From the NCBI GenBank assembly GCA_003854995.1, contig RQOI01000586.1, positions 1 through 6,595 of the forward strand: a stretch of DNA of 6,595 nt. The letters run 5' to 3'. Origin of the DNA: Candidatus Zhuqueibacterota bacterium (GTDB lineage Bacteria; Zhuqueibacterota; Zhuqueibacteria; Residuimicrobiales; Krinioviventaceae). Positions 3,720-6,595 of this stretch are shown here, piece after piece. The position numbers were made by a program, and so were the translations under genes. The notes under the pieces are model-generated. The model was not told where the DNA came from and did no database searches. It worked only from the letters and a program-made list of their open reading frames with translations. Every line of letters begins with the position of its first letter. Within the stretch, counting starts at the first letter, position 1.

Positions 3720-6595
3720 ATGCAACGAATGACAAAAATCGCGCTGCTTCTTTTGGACCTTTTTTTCCAAACTTTTCATGCTGTGCAGGCGCAAGAAGGA
3801 ACGCCAGTTGAGCTGATATTTGAGCCGCGCCATGGATTTTATGATCAGCCAATTCAGGTGTCGATCACGGCCAATATGTTCTATTCTGCCATCCATTACA
3901 CGATGGATGGCAGCGCGCCTGCCAGCACGGTTGGTCCATCCACCCGGCTCTATCAGAATCCGATTGCCATCAATAAAACCAGCGTGATCCGGGCGATGGC
4001 CATTCTTGCGGACGGCGCGAAAAGCGACATCGTGACGCAAAACTACCTCTTCGTCAATGACATCATTCGACAAGATTATCAAGCTACTCTCAACGCCGGA
4101 TTCCCAAGCCGCTGGGGTTCCGTGACGCCTGATTACGGGATGGACCCCGATATTGTCTCTGACGCCAGATATGAGGCGCGAATGAAAGAGGCTCTCTTGT
4201 CAATACCGTCTCTATGCATCGCGATAAAAACTGATGATTTATTTGGCGCGAACGGCATCTATACCCATTCCACCCAGTCCGGCGAAGAATGGGAGCGTCC
4301 ATGCTCAGCCGAGCTGCTCTTCCCGGACCAGAGAGAAGGATTTCAAATCAATTGCGGCGTTCGGATTCAGGGGGGATGGTTTCGCGAGCATAATGGCACG
4401 AAAAAGCATTCCTTCCGCCTGCTGTTCAAAACAGCCTATGGTCCGACAAAATTACGCTATCCGCTCTTTGGCGACAATGCGGCGGATCGCTTTGATACGA
4501 TCGTCCTTAGAGCGGGCGCCAACGACGGCTATTCCTGGAGCGACGCCCGCTACACCGAACAGTACACCCGCGATGAATTTGGCCGCCGACTGCACGACTG
4601 GACCGGGAACGCCTCTGCGCATGGCCTGTTCGTTCATCTTTATCTGAATGGCATTTACTGGGGTCTCTATAATCCGGTGGAACGTCCGGACGATTCCTTT
4701 TCCGCCATCTACCATGGCGGCGACAAGAGCAACTGGGACGCCATCAACAGCGGTGAGCTCGATGAAGGGAGCATGGATGCCTGGAACCTCTTGCTGGCAA
4801 AATGCCGCAGCGGGGTTTCTTCGCAGCAAAGGTATATGGAAATCCAGGGCAAAAATCCGGATGGGACACGAAATCCCGATTTCCCCCTCCTGCTTGATGT
4901 GCAAAATTATATCGACTATATGATCGTCAATATGTGGGGAGGCAATTGGGACTGGCCCTGGAAAAATTATCGCATCGCTCGCGACCGTACGCAAGCCAGT
5001 ATAGGATTCCAATTTTATATCTGGGACTATGAGAACGTCATGGGCAACAACCGCGATCGTTCGCCGCTCGACATGGACAGGGTGAATGGCTTGACGTCGA
5101 TGGGAGCGGGCGTGGGAGAACTGCATGTCCATCTGCTTAAAAACGACAATTACCGATTGCTTTTTGCGGATCGCATTCAGAAACTCTTTTTCAACGACGG
5201 CCCTTTTACGTCGGCATTTTTGCTCGAAAACTACCAGGAGCTGGCTGGGGGAATCGAGCTGGCGATCATTCCTGAATCGGCTCGCTGGGGGGATCAGCAT
5301 TTCGATACGGATCCCCTGACTCTGGACGATTGGTTTGCTGAGCGGGATTGGATTTTGAATACTTATCTGCCTCAGCGGAGCGATATCGTGATGTCCCAAT
5401 TCAGGAGAGCGAATCTCTATCCGGCTATTGCTGCGCCGATCTTTTCTGTGAATGATCGGCTTCAGCATGGCGGTGCGGTCACCTCTGCGGATCAAATCTC
5501 AATAAAAGCCGCGGAAGGAAAAATCTATTACACGCTGGACGGATCTGATCCGCGATCTGTCTCCAGTTCCGGCAGCAACGAATTGATCCTTGTTCCGGAA
5601 GAGATGCCAAAGCACGTCCTGGTGCCGGCAGAGGCCGTCAGTCAGATTTGGACGAGCGCCCCTGGTTTTGCTGTCACCAACTGGCTCCTCTGTCAGGGCG
5701 TACCCGGCGGCGTGGGCTATGAGAGGGAGTCCGGTTATGACGGCTATATCACCCTCGACGTCGAAGATGAGATGTATGCAAAAAACAGCTCCTGTTATAT
5801 TCGGATTCCCTTCACCCTCAGCGCTAATTTGTTGGACAACCTCGTGACCTGCACCTTGAGAGTCCGTTACGACGACGGATTCATCGCCTATTTGAATGGC
5901 ACTGAAGTGGCACGAAGAAATTTCATTGGCACCCCGCGCTGGGATTCCGGCGCGACATCCCAGAATGCCGATCAAGCTGCTATACTTTTTGAAGACATTG
6001 ACATCAAGCAGTACATATCAAAATTTAGAGAAGGAACAAACATACTGGCCATCCACGGATTGAATGAAAGGACGACCAGCTCTGATTTTCTAATGTCCGT
6101 TGAGCTGACTGGAGGGGAAAATAGCCATTCGATTCCGTCATTTGTCTCGCCGAGCGCCATCGAATATTCGACGCCATTTGCTCTGCAGCAGACAGCGCAG
6201 ATCAAATCGCGCGCTTATGCCAATGGCGGATGGAGCGCCTTGAGTGAGGCTGTCTTCACCCTCCCTTTATCGCAAAACAATACCATCGTTTCTGAATTGC
6301 ACTACCATCCGCTGTCGCAGGACGCGATCGATGAGTCAGAGTTCGAATTCATCGAGCTATTCAATGCCGGCAGTGAAACGCAGAACCTGAGTCTGGCGCG
6401 CTTTATCAAAGGCATCAACTATCTTTTTCCCGCCAATACGATTTTGCGGCCGGACAACTATCTTGTATTGGCCTCCGAGAAAAATTATTTTACTCTCCGC
6501 TATGGATTTTCTCCTTTTGGAGTTTATAGCGGTCAACTGGATAACGGCGGCGAGCAGATCGTCCTGCTGGATGCCTCGGGCGATACGCTCATTTC
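3720..6595 (+). CDS. Secreted multidomain CotH-kinase-family protein with chitobiase-C-like and lamin-tail domains (3' truncated by window)
   Basis: One frame stays open from ATG 3720 (or ATG 3729) to the window edge, giving 958 codons without a stop; the gene is incomplete at its 3' end. In order: signal peptide (~1-24, likely cut after VQA); a chitobiase/hexosaminidase C-terminal-like beta domain (~30-112, with YTMDGSAP at 60-67); a CotH domain (~160-563) with VRIQGGW (214-220), KKHSFRLLFK, LRAGANDGYSW (263-273), LYLNGIYWGLYNPVERPDD (307-325) and WDYENVMG (435-442); the first part of a second chitobiase-C-like domain (YYTLDGSDPR, 603-612); a beta-sandwich resembling galactose-binding folds (~637-806; RYDDGFIAYLNGTEVARR, NILAIHGLN); the apparent remainder of the chitobiase-C domain (AQIKSRAYANGGWS, 826-839); and a lamin-tail domain from ~855. 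CotH proteins have an atypical protein-kinase fold and Bacillus CotH phosphorylates spore-coat proteins; here activity and substrate are unknown. Location is envelope or extracellular. The SD is weak (GAG/GATGG at 3712-3718). An upstream in-frame TGA at 3711 rules out an earlier start. Confidence 0.9.
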   Translation, partial: MQRMTKIALLLLDLFFQTFHAVQAQEGTPVELIFEPRHGFYDQPIQVSITANMFYSAIHYTMDGSAPASTVGPSTRLYQNPIAINKTSVIRAMAILADGAKSDIVTQNYLFVNDIIRQDYQATLNAGFPSRWGSVTPDYGMDPDIVSDARYEARMKEALLSIPSLCIAIKTDDLFGANGIYTHSTQSGEEWERPCSAELLFPDQREGFQINCGVRIQGGWFREHNGTKKHSFRLLFKTAYGPTKLRYPLFGDNAADRFDTIVLRAGANDGYSWSDARYTEQYTRDEFGRRLHDWTGNASAHGLFVHLYLNGIYWGLYNPVERPDDSFSAIYHGGDKSNWDAINSGELDEGSMDAWNLLLAKCRSGVSSQQRYMEIQGKNPDGTRNPDFPLLLDVQNYIDYMIVNMWGGNWDWPWKNYRIARDRTQASIGFQFYIWDYENVMGNNRDRSPLDMDRVNGLTSMGAGVGELHVHLLKNDNYRLLFADRIQKLFFNDGPFTSAFLLENYQELAGGIELAIIPESARWGDQHFDTDPLTLDDWFAERDWILNTYLPQRSDIVMSQFRRANLYPAIAAPIFSVNDRLQHGGAVTSADQISIKAAEGKIYYTLDGSDPRSVSSSGSNELILVPEEMPKHVLVPAEAVSQIWTSAPGFAVTNWLLCQGVPGGVGYERESGYDGYITLDVEDEMYAKNSSCYIRIPFTLSANLLDNLVTCTLRVRYDDGFIAYLNGTEVARRNFIGTPRWDSGATSQNADQAAILFEDIDIKQYISKFREGTNILAIHGLNERTTSSDFLMSVELTGGENSHSIPSFVSPSAIEYSTPFALQQTAQIKSRAYANGGWSALSEAVFTLPLSQNNTIVSELHYHPLSQDAIDESEFEFIELFNAGSETQNLSLARFIKGINYLFPANTILRPDNYLVLASEKNYFTLRYGFSPFGVYSGQLDNGGEQIVLLDASGDTLI

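Noticed and set aside
3657..4302. Antisense open frames opposite the CotH N-terminus (3657-4082, 4090-4302)
   Set aside because: No motif, no SD, and they overlap the signal peptide and first beta domain of the real gene.
4452..5495. 347-codon antisense open frame
   Set aside because: It lies fully opposite the continuous CotH reading frame, which has clear domain motifs on the + strand. The antisense translation has no recognisable domain and is explained by the codon bias of the real gene.
4234..5847. Several + strand ORFs (4234-4647, 4648-4923, 5125-5319, 5590-5847) that could suggest a frameshifted or broken gene
   Set aside because: They are in a different frame from 3720-6595, which I translated end to end without a stop and with conserved motifs throughout. 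There is no frameshift.
5499..6205. Antisense open frames of 158 and 77 codons
   Set aside because: They are shadows of the beta-sandwich part of the CotH gene; their translations show nothing recognisable.

Overview
The window looks like part of a genome from the FCB superphylum, most likely Calditrichota/KSB1 or a related lineage. Three things point there: a secreted protein ending in a FlgD-like type IX secretion (T9SS type A) tail built on an NYPNPFNP motif; a CotH protein with chitobiase-C-like and lamin-tail modules; and a membrane-anchored SGNH-hydrolase/TPR protein of a type I associate with these lineages. The lineage is inferred from protein style only; no rRNA or marker gene is present.

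Layout, all genes on the + strand. Positions 1-167 are AT-rich non-coding sequence with a small tandem octamer repeat. Positions 168-2465 encode a membrane-anchored SGNH/GDSL-like protein with a C-terminal TPR solenoid; this gene is visibly more AT-rich than the two after it. Positions 2466-2675 form an unusual leader: a possible 34-codon ORF, a 16-nt initiation region duplicated 99 nt apart, two micro-ORFs and a bulged stem-loop. Positions 2676-3638 encode a secreted LamG (concanavalin A-like) protein with a T9SS tail. Positions 3639-3719 hold a strong 14-bp hairpin. From 3720 to the window edge one unbroken frame encodes the first ~958 residues of a secreted multidomain CotH-family protein, 3'-truncated by the window. 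That gene runs off the edge, so it is easy to miss in favour of spurious ORFs on both strands.

The second and third genes are probably both envelope or secreted proteins. The LamG protein carries an explicit T9SS signal, and the CotH protein would be expected to carry one beyond the window, but this cannot be seen. The SGNH/TPR protein should be anchored in the inner membrane facing the periplasm. Nothing in the sequence proves the three genes share a pathway, and I see no defence, mobile or CRISPR system. The observations most worth checking are the duplicated RBS leader of the LamG gene, the chitobiase-C-like domain of the CotH protein that appears split by an inserted beta-sandwich, and the altered SGNH catalytic blocks of the first protein.
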